The notes under the pieces are model-generated. The model saw only the letters and a list, made by a program, of their open reading frames with translations. It ran no database searches and had not been told where the DNA came from. Positions 1 through 12,095 of a DNA stretch of 64,000 bases are shown here, piece by piece. This DNA is from Lethocerus indicus (Eukaryota; Arthropoda; Insecta; Hemiptera; Belostomatidae), in assembly GCA_019843655.1 (NCBI GenBank), contig JACDQD010000006.1, forward strand, positions 744,001 to 808,000. Direction: 5' to 3'. The position numbers and the translations under genes are program-made. Numbering within the stretch: the stretch's first letter is position 1; each line of letters begins with the position of its first letter.

Positions 1-249
1 AACTGTGACACACTTATTCCACTTTCTTCTTTCGTCCGGCGTCGTCATTTAACGGCGACCGATTGCGAAACACGATTTTCCGGCCCCGAGAAAAAGGGGA
101 AAAACAATTTTTCCCGAAAGAGGGCCCTTCTACTATCGGGGTAATCGGGCTGGCAACTAAGTAATTGCGGATCTAAACCGACAGACCGCCGAATATGTTT
201 TACATCCTGATGCTACACGAAACGTTCCCGTTAGCGAAATTTCCCTTGA
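1..249. other. non-coding spacer with mariner-type end fragment
   Basis: No gene is recognisable. Bases 148-175 carry GGCTGGCAACTAAGTAATTG, which matches the inverted-repeat end of the mariner-like family B found complete at 45.3 kb. No partner end is visible nearby, so this is a solo fragment. Confidence 0.45.
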
Positions 250-462
250 GGGGGTTGGAATAGCCCATCTCGATTTCGCCGGTTTGGTCTTTCGCCAGAC
301 CGGTTTCGGCCGCTCGCCCCGTCTTTTAGTCGCTTTCAGGCAGTTTTGATGTTTATCGGGCGTCCTCAAGTACAAGTGACAGTGACACAGTGCAGTGGGG
401 ACGCCAGAAAAACATCCAAAGTGCCGAAAGTGCTGAAGGTGGCGGACAGCCGAAACCACTGT
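250..462. mobile_element. foldback element family A, copy 1 (degenerate)
   Basis: The left arm reads GGTTGGAATA followed by GCCAGACCGGTTTCGGCCGC. The inner parts of both arms (CGGGCGTCCTC and GGACGCC..AAACATCCAAAGTGCC) face each other around a short AGTACAAGTGACAGTGACAC centre. The right outer arm is eroded (GAAGGTGGCGGACAGCCGAAAC). There is no minisatellite expansion in this copy. Confidence 0.7.
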
Positions 463-544
463 CATTTGTAGTGGTCCGTTTGTCTTGTCTTCTTGTATTA
501 TGCCTTAATGCCTTGTTATTATGTTTTTGGGGATGTTTTTGTCC

Positions 545-586
<42 letters not shown>

Positions 587-1220
587 AAAGTGGGTACGTA
601 TTGGGCTGGCAACTAAGTCGTTGCGGATTTTGACCGATAGATGCCGAATATCTTTTGTACCGAAAAAAAAAAAACGAACTTTATCACTTTTTAGGTTTCT
701 ATTTTCGTAAATGGTTAGAAATTCTCTAACGGCGATAAAGTCTCAGTGTCGAAACCGGTTCGAACACCGGAGATATGAGAGAAGTTAAGTCTTTAGTATA
801 GGAAAAAAACAAGCTTATAACTCGCAGACGGAAGAATTCCGCGACTATTTAAATTTAAATTTCCCGGATTAATGGTACAGTGAACAGAGCGCATTTTTCA
901 CGGTCTTATTTTTTTTGGAAAATAATTGATTCGGGAGAACGGCATTCGAGAAAACTATTACTGGGGAACGCGTAGTAGAAAAAAACCAACGTAATTAACG
1001 CAATTACGAACCACTCCACTAATGAAAGTATCTATTACACTCGGTCTCTATACACTTTACAAGTTGAGCACAATCAAGTGTTTAGTAATAATACGGCTTT
1101 GTTCTGGTTCAATTGGAAAAGTGGAAAATTATCCCCCGACGTCGATTTGCCGGTCAGTTCTGAGACCGACATCTGTACAGTGACGTACAGAAAATATAAT
1201 GAACTATAAAATAAAGTATT
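463..1220. other. non-coding spacer with (TA)n and a mariner-type end
   Basis: A (TA)n run lies at about 548-583. It is followed at 600-640 by GGGCTGGCAACTAAGTCGTT, a second family B end in the same orientation as the one at 148. The rest is AT-rich with no supported gene. Confidence 0.5.
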
Positions 1221-2339
1221 TTACCGTAGATTTCGTCTTTTTCGCTAGACCGGTTTCGGCCGCTCGCCATCTTCAGTAGCGCTGTGTCGGTCACTGTCGG
1301 CACTGGACGTTTTTCGGCCGTCCTCACTGCACTGTCACTGTCAACTGTATTGTACAAGCGACAGTACGGGTGACAGTACGGGTGACAGTACGAGTGACAG
1401 TACGGGTGACAGTACGGGTGACAGTACGGGTGACAGTACGAGTGACAGTACGGGTGACAGTACGAGTGACAGTACGAGTGACAGTACGAGTGACAGTACG
1501 AGTGACAGTACGAGTGACAGTGACAGTGACAGTACGAGTGACAGTACGTGACAGTGACAGTACGAGTGACAGTACGAGTGACAGTACGAGTGACAGTACA
1601 GAGTGACAGTACAGTGACAGTACAAGACAGTTGACAGTACAGGGTGACAGTACAGTGACAGTACGAGTGACAGTACAGTGACAGTACAGTGACAGTACGA
1701 GGACAGTGACAGTACGAGTGACAGTACAGAGACAGTGACAGTACAGAGAGACAGTGACAGTACGAGACAGTGACAGTACAGTGACAGTACAGTGACAGTA
1801 CGAGTACGTGAGAGTACAGAGTGACAGTACAGGTGACAGTACAAGACAGTGACAGTACGAGTGACAGTACAGTGAGGACAGTACAGAGACAGTGACACAT
1901 ATGACAGTACAAGGACAGTACATGAGACAGTACAAGACAGTGGAGACAGTGAGACAGAGACAGTAGAGACAGTACAAGAGACAGTACAAGAGACAGTACA
2001 AGAGACAGTACAAGAGACAGTACAAGAGACAGTACAAGAGACAGTACAAAAGACAGTACAAGAGACAGTACAAGAGACAGTACAAGTGACAGTACAAATG
2101 ACAGTACAAGCGACAGTACAAGTGACAGTACAAGCGACAGTACAAGCGACAGTGACAGTGCAGTGAGGATGCCCGAAAAACATCCAAAGTGCCTGAAGTG
2201 GCAAACACCGCTACTGAAGACGGCGAACGGCCGAAAAACCGGTCTGGCGAAAGACCGAAACACGCGAGAGGAGGGGAGAACACAGAAAGACGCGAAATCC
2301 ACGGTATTCCAACCCCCAAGCGGGCCACGAAACAGGTAT
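1221..2339. mobile_element. foldback element family A, copy 2, with internal minisatellite
   Basis: The left arm runs from ACCGTAGATTTCGTC through GCTAGACCGGTTTCGGCCGC to CATCTTCAGTAGCG, then GTCACTGTCGGCACT. The right arm is its reverse complement (GCTACTGAAGACGGCGAACG, then GGTCTGGCGAAAGACC, then CCACGGTATTCCAACCCC) and ends in ACGAAACAGGTAT, the terminal sequence of the family. About 800 bp of 12-bp tandem repeats fill the centre. The near-palindromic mid-point (AACTGTATTGTACAAG) sits at the left edge of the repeats, so they expanded within the right arm. No transposase is encoded. Confidence 0.85.
1353..2160. repeat. 12-bp minisatellite (TGACAGTACRAG)n
   Basis: Units are TGACAGTACGGG, TGACAGTACGAG and TGACAGTACAAG, in blocks by variant, with many partial units of 6 or 10 bp in the middle (1600-1950). 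Most units are a multiple of three and stop-free, so several frames stay open and give spurious repetitive ORFs. Confidence 0.95.
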
Positions 2340-5181
2340 TTACGGGGGAAAAAAAAACGTGTTACTTGACAACCATTCGTAATTTTTGCGGCCAACAACA
2401 TTTGACTAATTGACTTCCATTAACACGTGGAATTTGGGTCGAGCGCCAGAGGGCGATCTCGTGGGTTTTTTTTTATTCTCGTTTTCAATTCCAATTAAAT
2501 ACAACAGCGTTGAGGGTGAAAAAATACCAGGAAGAATTCGGGATGGTCCTCCTCCTCCTCCTCTGGGAACCGCCTCATTGTCCAATATCCATTCGGCCTT
2601 TCACCCCTTTCATTAATTTATTCGCCCAATTTATTCCCCCGTTTTCAGTTCGGGACACAGACGTAACAGCGCGGACGGTAAATATTAGGCGAATTTCTAA
2701 ACCGACCCCGTCATTATCATTTACGCAATCGGCTTTTTTTTTTTTTTTTTCTTTTCTGTATTCGCCCAACAACTAAATTCAATACGCGACAACATCAGGA
2801 ACTGTTGACTACCGCCTTTATTTATTTACCGGATATTTTTTATAATGAATTTCTTTTCCCCCCGTTCAATACCGAGCTCAATTACAGACCTATTCTGTTA
2901 ATATTATGATTCCTACTAATTATCCGGGGAATTGAAGAAGATTGCGCAACGCTTCAAAAATCTCCTCTCTATTTAGCTCGATTCAATCCCTTAATTGGCT
3001 TCGTATTGAGCGATAATCGGCATTGAATGTAATTATCGTCAACCTGCGTTTTTTTACTACCGTAATATTTCACGCGGCGGTAGGATGTTCCGTACCGTCT
3101 TCGGCGATGGCTGTTGGGCTGAAAACCGGCCGAGGCGAATGGAAAATGGCGTAAACGGAAAACATTCCGAAAATTTGAAGAAAACCGGTCGGTACACCGA
3201 ACACCGACAACGCTACTGAAGATGGCGAGCGGCCGAAAAACCGTTCTGGCGCAAGACCAGTACGAGAAAACTAAGGCGGAATATTTTTGTTGCAAAATAA
3301 TTGCACGTTTCCTTTTTTTTCGCCCGGCTAAAAGAATTTAAATATTTTTTTTCTATTATTCACGAGGGGGAAAAAACATAATTTCCTCCCTCCGCCTATA
3401 AGAGAAACGGCAAACAACATAAATGAATAGTGAAAATCATAAATTCAGTCCTGTTTTAAATATACAGGAATAGACCCGTCAAAAATAATTTAACAGTGAT
3501 TTCGCGGTTGTACAACCGGTTTGGAATTTAGTTCCGGCCATTTATAGACTGCTTTTCTGTCGAGCTTTCAGAACCGCGATTGAATCGAGCGATTGGAAGA
3601 AAATGAGAAGAGAACCGATTCGTCGTTTATATTTTTTCCGCGGCCCTATTGCGCAATTTGTTAACACTCTTGACATTGGGCGTTAACCGGGGTGGGGTCG
3701 GCGTTGTCGATTGGGCAATCTGACTGTAAACTGCCGAATAAAAAAACCAACTGAATCGACTAAATGGCGGAAGATTTGGGCGTTGCGCAATCTTCGCAAT
3801 TTCCCCAAAACCACCCGGTAATTGCAGCAATTATAATAGCGGTATGCTTCTATAATCTAATACAATCGGAGCCCGAGTATTAACAGAAAATATTCGTTTT
3901 TAAAAAAAAAAAATTTTATAAATGAGAAAATGTTCTCTCTACAACACTCTCCAACAGCGAGAAACATTGACCTGTATGCGCGAATTTAACTATTTAAATG
4001 AAATTACGAAATAATCCGAAACGTTTACCTTAGATTCTGTCTGTTTCCGTCTCCTAACGGCCGGTTCGGTCTTTCGCCAGACCGGTTTCGGAATGGACAG
4101 AAAAACGCGACAGATCCACGTTTTGATATTTTAAAATTGGGCCGAAAGATTCTATTTCAATTCGAGACAATACAATTTTTCAAATTGCATTCAGTTACAG
4201 TAAAATTTTATCCGCAGCCCTTAGCGGTTAGTGAGGAAATCGCGTGGCCGTTTCCTTCTAAAGTAACTTTCAGTTAACTGAATACGGAACATTCTCGATA
4301 AGTGAGTTAACAATTTACAGGGTGAACAGTTATTTTAAGGGGGTTGGGAAAAAAATTGGAAACATTTTGAACTGACTTCTGAGTCCGGTTCGGGGGTCTT
4401 TCGCTAGACCGGTTTCGGCGTCTCGCCGCCGCCGCATCTTCGGTAGTACCACAAGACTGGTATTCTCTAAATGTTCGGTCGAAACCTGTCTATATTAACT
4501 GGTGGTCGGCCACGATCTAACGGAACCAGCCGTCCAATAGAATTCCACCGCGGCCTCTCCTAGACCGGTTTCGGTTCCTCTCCGCGTCTTCAGTAGTCTC
4601 CTACATCTTCGGGCCGATTTGGAGCAGTCGTATCGTTGTCGTTAATTGCCCTATTCTTTAAATCCTATTATGTTTTTTTTTCCTTTCGTATTGTCCGGCT
4701 GTTGTAGTTACAAGTTTCTTTTGTAACCGTTTCTAGTCGGACCAATTGCATATTTTCTTCGCCCCCCACCCCGCCACCCACCCCGTTTCGCAATATTTCC
4801 TCCCCACCGCCGAAGATGTGACGTGAAGAAGAAGAAGTGAAATCTCAATGAGTTTCGGATTAGATCATATCTAGGAAGAGACTATATATAAGAGACGCCG
4901 AGATCCCCAGTTTCCGCTCTTGTAAATCGCGTAACGAAACAGTTCTTAAGTCGGCTCGAACCGCAGCGTCTCTATCTAAGGGCGGGGGAGGGGGAGGGGG
5001 GGAATTCCCAACCCGAGAGTTGGAGAAAAAATACGGCGGAAATCCGAGTTGGTGTTACGCGAACGAAATGAAAATGCGGGCCTGTCTTCCGTCGGATCGG
5101 ACGTAATTCGAAACATATTTACAGATGAACGCGATACAGCATTTCAGTTTATTGTACTGGATGAGAAAAATATATATTCAG
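2340..5181. other. AT-rich non-coding spacer with family A fragments
   Basis: No gene is supported. Fragments of family A lie at 3210-3261 (GCTACTGAAGATGGCGAGCG), 4053-4100 (both sides of GCCAGACCGGTTTCGG, interior deleted), 4388-4450 and 4552-4610. Purine- and pyrimidine-rich runs lie at 4760-4800 and 4980-5005. Confidence 0.5.
4880..4925 (+). promoter_or_regulatory. possible TATA-type core promoter
   Basis: CTATATATAAGAGACG is followed about 28 bases later by CCCCAGTTTCC, which loosely fits an arthropod initiator (TCAGTT). No downstream gene could be recognised, so this may be chance in AT-rich DNA. Confidence 0.15.
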
Positions 5182-6128
5182 CGGTTGGAATACCGTAGAT
5201 TCGTTGTGTTTCCGTCACCTCTCGCTAGACCGGTTTTTCGGTCCGCTCGCCGTCTTCAGTAGTCACTGTCGGCACTTTGGATGTATTTCGGGCATCCTCA
5301 CCGCACTGTGTCACTGTCACCTGTACTGTCACTCGTACTGTCACCCGTACTGTCACTCGTACTGTCACTCGTACTGTCACTCGTACTGTTACTCGTACTG
5401 TCACTCGTACTGTCACTCGTACTGTCACTCGTACTGTCACTCGTACTGTCACACTGTCACTCGTACTGTCCACTCGTACTGTCACTGTGTCACTGTACTG
5501 TCGTACTGTCACTCGTACTGTCACTCGTACTGTCACTCGTACTGTCACTCGTACTGTCACTCGTACTGTCACTCGTACTGTCACTCGTACTGTCACTCGT
5601 ACTGTCACTCGTACTGTCACTCGTACTGTCACTCGTACTGTCACTGTACTGTCGTACTGTCACTCGTACTGTCACTGTACTGTCACTGTACTGTCACTCG
5701 TACTGTCACTCGTACTGTCACTCGTACTCGTACTGTCACTCGTACTGTCACCGTACTGTCACTCGTACTGTCACTGGTACTGTCACTCAGTACTGTCACT
5801 CGTACTGTCACTCGTACTGTCACTCGTACTGTCACTGTACCACTGGTACCTGTCACTCAGTACTGTCACTCGTACTGTCACTCGTACTGTCACTCGTACT
5901 GTCACTCGTACTGTCACTCGTACTGTCACTCGTACTGTCACTCGTACTGTCACTCGTACTGTCACCCGTACTGTCACCCGTACTGTCACCCGTACTGTCA
6001 CCCGTACTGTCTCACTTGTACAGTACAGTTGACAGTGACACAGCGCGGTGAGGATGCCCGAAAAACATCCAAAGTGCCGACAGTGACTACTGAAGATGGC
6101 GAGCGGCCGAAACCACAGTCGGTACCGC
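5182..6128. mobile_element. foldback element family A, copy 3, with internal minisatellite
   Basis: The left arm is GGTTGGAATACCGTAGATTC, then CGCTAGACCGG, CCGTCTTCAGTAG, TCACTGTCGGCACTTTGG and CGGGCATCCTC. The right arm mirrors it: GGATGCCCGAAAAACATCC, AAAGTGCCGACAGTGAC, TACTGAAGATGGCGAGCGGC. The central mini-palindrome (CTTGTACAGTACAGTTG) is at the right edge of the minisatellite at about 6015, so here the expansion lies in the left arm. Relative to copies 2 and 4 the insertion is simply inverted. Confidence 0.85.
5326..6017. repeat. 12-bp minisatellite (CTGTCACTCGTA)n
   Basis: This is the reverse complement of the unit at 1353 and 7858. Most units are CTGTCACTCGTA; CTGTCACCCGTA variants cluster at the right end (about 5950-6010), and a few 6- to 10-bp partial units interrupt the array. 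Confidence 0.95.
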
Positions 6129-7692
6129 GTTCAAAGTTAAGTTAAATTAAAACTTTACCGTGGAGACACGAAGGTAAGCGGATAGGAGGTTTAAAGAATT
6201 GACTTAAATCGTAAATTTCCACTATTGAAACAATCACTAAAACGGACAAATTGACCTTAGGCAACAAGCTAACAATAGGCAATGTCAATGGTGAGGCTAA
6301 TTGACGTCAAAAAGTGCCATCATTTGTTGTCATCTTTTACAGTGAAAAGACGCATCGGACTTTGTATAAAAAATAAAAAGGTTTTAAAACGAAAATTCTA
6401 CGGTAAGGAAGAAGTTGCTGGATGTATTTCCACGTCATCAATTTTCTGACTGAATACAATTTTAGAGTTTTAGAGCGATTAATTGGCGATAAAGGGCAAT
6501 AAAAGTAACACACAGTCGGACCACCGAAACGTAGCCATCAGCCCGGCCATCGTTTTCGTGATCTCGTCGTAAAATTTAACGACCGTCCAATTTGAACGAA
6601 GTAATTTTACGTCGGATTTTACGGTCCCGGCACGGAGCGTTTCGAAAACCATAAATTTCACGAACCGCTCGGCCGGCCCCGGCTACCGTTTCTTCCTTAT
6701 TGCTTTTCGATATTTCAAGTTTGAGACTTGAAATTTTATGTTTTACGACGAAAGAATTTCAATAATATTCTATCGGGCTGTAGTCCCCGTATCAGAGACG
6801 AATTTCCGCCTTAAATTCCTCTTTCATTAAGAGGCTATTTGAAATTATTAATTTGTCATAACAAGGATTTACCATTTTTATTATCAACGAAAGCGATCCC
6901 TCATTTATTTGGAATTATTGGCATACATCTTGTTTTGTATATTTATCTTATATACGGGTCAAATTTATACAGAACGAGCGTATTTTACTTCGTAATTATC
7001 TTAATAATAATATATATATAATTATCCCCCCCGAAAAAAAGGGTTTTCAAACCGATGGATGACGGTCTCGAAAGCAATTTTATTGCAATTGATAAGAGCG
7101 ATAAGAGCGTTATCAAGTGTTTACGTTCGCTTATTCGACAGGTTTTATATTTTTAAACTTTACTCATTGCACACTTATCTCGGTGGATTTTATTCCAATA
7201 TTGATTCTGCATCGTTTAAAAACCCACGCGCAAAAGGTTGGAATTTGGACGAGTTTTTCTTCGTATTTCGAAACCTTTTTTTTCTATTTTCCCAAAACCG
7301 GTAATTTTAATTTTCACGGCCGGTCCAAAAGGGTACAGTCGAAGGTGAACTCGGCGTCGAAATAACAAGAAAAAGATTGGACATATACGTATCTGCTGAT
7401 GCGTAATACGCATATCACTCAATGCCACGAGGAAGTGACGTCTCTTCCTCGTTATAAAACTCGTTATTTGACTTTCGCATTGCGCAATCGAGAGACTTCG
7501 GATCGGAATCGCTATTAGCGATACGTCGTCAGTACTTCAATGTCTATTTTGAATAGGATCCTCGTTTATAATCTAAGAATAGACAATTAATCATCAATTC
7601 AACTATCGAACTCTGATTCAATCGTCTGCGCTGAAAGTCTAAAAGTATTACGGTTTAACTCGAATTCAAATATACAGTTTATATTTTAACAT
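6129..7692. other. AT-rich non-coding spacer
   Basis: No gene, conserved motif or recognisable transposon could be supported. Small open frames are in low-complexity AT-rich sequence. Confidence 0.5.
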
Positions 7693-8522
7693 GGGTTGGA
7701 ATACAGGGTAGATTTTGTTGTCTTCTCCCTCTCGTCACCTCTTTCGCTAGACCGGTTTTCGGCCGCTCGCCATCTTCAGTAGCGCTGTGTCGGTCACTGT
7801 CGGCACTTTGGATGTTTTTCGGGCATCCTCACTGCACTGTGTCACTGTCACTTGTACTGTACAAGTGACAGTACGGGTGACAGTACGGGTGACAGTACGG
7901 GTGACAGTACGGGTGACAGTACGGGTGACAGTACGGGTGACAGTACAAGTGACAGTACAAGTGACAGTACAAGTGACAGTACAAGTGACAGTACAAGTGA
8001 CAGTACAAGTGACAGTACAAGTGACAGTACAAGTGACAGTACAAGACAGTACAAGACAGTACAAGTGACAGTACAAGTGACAGTACAAGTGACAGTACAA
8101 GTGACAGTACAAGTGACAGTACAAGTGACAGTACAAATGACAGTACAAGTGACAGTACAAGTGACAGTACAAGTGACAGTACAAGTGACAGTACAAATGA
8201 CAGTACAAGTGACAGTACAAGTGACAGTACAAGTGACGTACCAGGTACAAGTGACAGTACAAGCGACAGTACAAGTGACAGTACAAGTGACAGTACAAGT
8301 GACAGTACAAATGACAGTACAAGTGACAGTACAAGTGACAGTACAAGCGACAGTACAAGTGACAGTACAAGTGACAGTACAAGTGACAGTACAAGTGACA
8401 GTACAAATGACAGTACGAGTGACAGTACAACTGACAGTGACCGACACAGCGCTACTGAAGATGGGGCGAGCGGCCGAAAAACCGGTCTGGCGAAAGACCA
8501 AACCGCCGGACAGAAACACAAC
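7693..8522. mobile_element. foldback element family A, copy 4, with internal minisatellite
   Basis: The left arm begins GGGTTGGAATACAGGGTAG and continues with GCTAGACCGG, GGCCGCTCGCCATCTTCAGT and TGGATGTTTTTCGGGCATCC. The exact mid-point CACTTGTACTGTACAAGTG at 7850-7868 is followed directly by the minisatellite. The right inner arm (GGATGCCC..ATCC) is missing here, and the array runs directly into ACTGACAGTGACCGACACAG, GCTACTGAAG and GGTCTGGCGAAAGACC. Confidence 0.85.
7858..8438. repeat. 12-bp minisatellite (TGACAGTACAAG)n
   Basis: Six GGG-variant units come first, followed by about 40 AAG units with occasional AAA and AGC variants and one rearranged unit at about 8236. It is the most homogeneous of the three arrays, suggesting recent expansion. 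Confidence 0.95.
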
Positions 8523-8779
8523 ACATTTACAATATACCGTTTATACTGTTTACACCGTATATTGCATAGAATCCATAAAAAAAAAAATAAAAAAAATTCA
8601 GATGTTTTTATCAAAACTGTTTTAAATTTGTCGGGATTCTATTTCGGTAATAAAGATTTTCTTCCCCTCCTGTAAATACTGTGAAAGTGTCAGCCTCAGA
8701 TACTGTTTTTGGGGTACTTCAAACTACTTGTATTCGGCTCACTGTTGCGAAGTTCCGACGTACATAATCGTCCCTCCGG

Positions 8780-8840
<61 letters not shown>
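8780..8840. repeat. (TA)n microsatellite
   Basis: An uninterrupted run of about 30 TA dinucleotides. Confidence 0.95.
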
Positions 8841-8841
<1 letters not shown>

Positions 8842-10208
8842 CTGTCAGTCTAATCTAAGTCGGATAACGATAACGGGCCGGATTCGGGGGTTTTTTTTTC
8901 GCCCCCTCCTCCTTCTTCCCGTTGATAATTCATTTTCCCTACGTCGAAACAGTTATTTTCCAGAATTTTCGCCCCTACGCTCGTAATCGTTAACTCTGAC
9001 GTCGAAATATGTGTTTTTTTTTAAAGTTTTAGGTCGATCGGAAGAAAGCTGAAGCGAAAAGCGTTCGCCGATCTTGTTGGGGGTTGGTGGGGGTGGTGGG
9101 GGGGGGGGAAATTAACCGATGAGTGAAAATTTCCGGCGCTAACCATTTTCGTACCCGTCCGTTAAACGGCCTCGTTATGCAGATTCTAGAAGACCTAGAA
9201 AGAAAACTAGACTTTTCGAAATTGAATCTCCGCGACACTTTTCTAACTGTGTTCGCCTGATTATTTTCAACCTTGGGGAGAAAAAGTTGGGGGGGGGGAA
9301 AAATTGACGCCCAAGTCCTGATCAATTAAGTCATAGAAAACGATCGTTGAGCGTGTGAAATGCTTCATTCTTCATCCGTATGGAAGGCTAGGCCCAAGGT
9401 TTTTCTTCCGTCAAACGTATTCAATAAACGTCCTCAGTACAAGAACGGGAGGGCCCGGATGTAGGACAAAATTTTTGTATATAAAACGTGTTGGGAAATT
9501 TACAAAAACGTCAATTTTATGCCCGGTGAACTTACATATAAACTAGGTGAAGGACATGTGAAACAACGGTTGATCACCGTTTCCATCGTACGAGATATTG
9601 ATGCGAGGAGCTGAAAAGCTGCCTAGTGCTAGTTGGAATATTATTAAGTTTTTCTAAAATTTCGTATAAAATATTCTTTCCAGTTCGACCGATTCAACCG
9701 GTTTCAGACGTTGTGATGAGTGGGTGAGGCAAAAATGAATGGAATGAATTTAAAAAAAAATAAAATAAAATAAAATAATTCCGGCGCGTCTAGCTTCTGT
9801 AGAGACGCTATTTGGCCGTAGGCCAATATCGTTTATTTGCTCATGAAAAATTCATTTATTACGATTGTTCGGCGTAAAAAATTTTGCGATGGCGTTTCAA
9901 CACGAAGAGAGAGAATACTATTTTTGAATATTTCAAATTTTTCTATTCCATTAAGGTAACTTTCTCAACGCACATTTGTAATATACAACTATTGACATTG
10001 TTTCGCCCATTTAAAAAATAAATTGCATTATTTTACGTCCTATTTTCACCCGAATTTCAAAATCAACCCGAATAATTTAGTATATATTTTCCACGCCTTA
10101 TACCGCTTACACTGACACGGCATTGAGATTTTTTTATTACACTTATATAATTCTGATTTTCATTTTTGTTTATTGGCGTAAAATCGCAAGAACTCGCGGT
10201 ATAAAAAC

Positions 10209-10572
10209 TTAACCCATTGAGTACCGTAGGCCCAAAATGGGGATGGGTTAATTTTTGAAATTTTTTCTGATTTTTTTTATTTTTTCCTGCGTTTACAGGA
10301 AGTTTTTTTTTTCTATTACTTCCAATAATTTGACATTATTATACTTGTAATTATGATTATTATTCGAAATAAAAGATTATTGGTCTTATTTGTCGGTTCA
10401 ACTCTGTAGTGCCCCAATCCCCAAAATGGGACTCGATTTGAAAAAAAAAAATATTTGACAAACTGGTTTTAAAAACATATCTGTAGGTACTATTTGATAA
10501 TAACGCATCGCAATAGGTAAATTTTATGGAAAATTTTCCGGAAAAAAAAATCCGTTGCTTAACGGGTCCAAA
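10209..10572. mobile_element. family E miniature element, copy 1
   Basis: The left end AACCCATTGAGTACCGTAGG and right end CGTTGCTTAACGGGTCC are imperfect inverted repeats. The interior (GCGTTTACAGGAAG, CCAAAATGGG, a GGAAAATTTTCC-like block) matches copies at 43.4 kb and 46.4 kb. It is about 360 bp and non-coding. Confidence 0.55.
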
Positions 10573-11227
10573 CCGCACAGATTGCAACTATTGCATATTG
10601 TAATTCTTACAAGGGTATTTTAATAAGAGAAAATGTACCAACGCGTAACGAGCAGTATATGCACTGCGTGCATCCATAAAAAACTCTAAAGTTCAGACTT
10701 TCGTTTGGTGCATCGCCGTACGACGAGTTTTACGATTGTTGCGCAATACCGGAAAAATTGTACTATCGAAAGGGACCGGACAAAACGGCGTTTCGACGAA
10801 ATCGTCGAACGCATAATAGAAAAAACTGCGAAATTTGAATTCGAGCCGTCGGCTCCAACGTTGCGCCATCCGTCGCAATTATTGTTTTATCGCTCTTATT
10901 GACTCGTCCGAATAATTGGCGAGCCGGCAGATCGAAGGGAGGATTTTCTCCCGTTTTTAAAAGGCCGTAAAATGGACAATTTATATTTTTTTATAGCGGA
11001 GTAAATAAAATTCCGCATTGCGCGACAGTTTTCAACCGCCCGTTCACCTTGGATTTTTCCCCCTTTCAATTGGTCGTCTTCTTGTTATTTGCAATTAATT
11101 TAAAATGGCGTTCGAAAAGAATTCAAAGAATACAATCCTGAATATATTACAATATATACAGCGTTGGTGAAGAATAATCGGTCTGTGAAAATTCTAAATG
11201 GACGACACTCTAAAAGGAAGACTTTGC

Positions 11228-11450
11228 GGTTTTCGCCAGACCGGTGTTTCGGCCGCTCGCCACGTCTTCAGTAGCGGTTTCAGTCGCTTTTGGCCACTTT
11301 GGACAACCGCCACCACAGTGGAAAGTGGGACAGTGACAGTGCATCCGGAGTGCCGACAGTGACTACTGAAGATGGCGAACCGGCCGAAACACCGGTCTGG
11401 CGAAAGACCGAACCGCCGGCGAGAGGAGACGGAAACACAACAAATCGACG
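11228..11450. mobile_element. foldback element family A, copy 5
   Basis: TTTCGCCAGACCGG, then GGCCGCTCGCCACGTCTTCA on the left; TACTGAAGATGGCGAACCGG, then GGTCTGGCGAAAGACCG and GAGAGGAGACGGAAACAC on the right. The loop is a short GACAGTGACAGTGCATCCGG, with no minisatellite. Confidence 0.8.
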
Positions 11451-11868
11451 CCTATTATTGTATTCTCTACACGTAGATTTGTTGAAATTGGATCTGAATT
11501 GTAAGCCATTGATTTTCACCATAATCAGTAAATACAGTGAGTCACGTACGCGTGACGTAAAATTGATGATGACGGTATTTTCGCCCCGTTATTGTTCCGT
11601 TTTAACGTGTCAATTATTGTCCATTATTCGGTATACGAGGTCACGTTTCGATGTTTCGACTGAACACTTTTCGCTCGATCATTCATCAGCGATTAGTCGG
11701 GGAAATTCGGCGGCGTCAAGCCGAAACTCTATTATCGGAGTGAAACTGAAGACATCTATCCGACGGACAGGACGCGAAGGAAGAGCTGAGAATTGACGGG
11801 AATCGATTGCCTTCAACGTCCTGTCAATTGCTTGAAGAATCGTGTCGGATTATAAAAAAAAAAAAAAA

Positions 11869-12095
11869 GGTTTGGTCATTCGCCAGACCGGTGTTTCGGC
11901 CGTTCGCCGTCTCCAGCATCGCTGTGCGTCGGTCGCTTTCGGCGCTCTGTACGTTCTTCGGGCCTGCCCACTGGCAGGCACTGCGCCACCCTACCCGAAA
12001 GTGACCGCTACTGAAGACGTGGCGAGCGGCCGAAACCGGTCTGGCGAAAAAAGACCGTACCGGCGGGAGGAGACGGAAAACACAAGGAATCTACG
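11869..12095. mobile_element. foldback element family A, copy 6
   Basis: Left arm TTCGCCAGACCGGTGTTTCG then CGCCGTCTCCAGCATCGC; right arm GCTACTGAAGACGTGGCGAG, ACCGGTCTGGCG, GAGGAGACGGAAAACAC. The loop is diverged from the other copies and holds a GCCTGCCCACTGGCAGGC palindrome. Confidence 0.75.

Larger units (their letters stand above)
8523..11227. other. AT-rich non-coding spacer
   Basis: It contains a (TA)n microsatellite at about 8780-8840 and one family E element (listed separately). No gene is supported; open frames at 9029-9325 and 10693-10902 have no recognisable similarity. Confidence 0.5.

Noticed and set aside
745..775. tRNA T-arm-like CCGGTTCGAACACCGG
   Set aside because: The loop is eight bases and no acceptor, D or anticodon arm fits upstream.
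1154..2401. Long open frames rich in SYCH, VLSL or TVRV repeats (also at 5204-6145 and 7747-8614)
   Set aside because: They are translations of 12-bp minisatellites, open in several frames and on both strands because the unit has no stop and is a multiple of three.
4880..5120. First exon of a gene after the TATA-like motif
   Set aside because: The only ATG frames after it are very short and no splice-linked exon was found.
11290..11796. 168-residue plus-strand open frame
   Set aside because: Its first third is family A foldback sequence and the rest has no recognisable domain.
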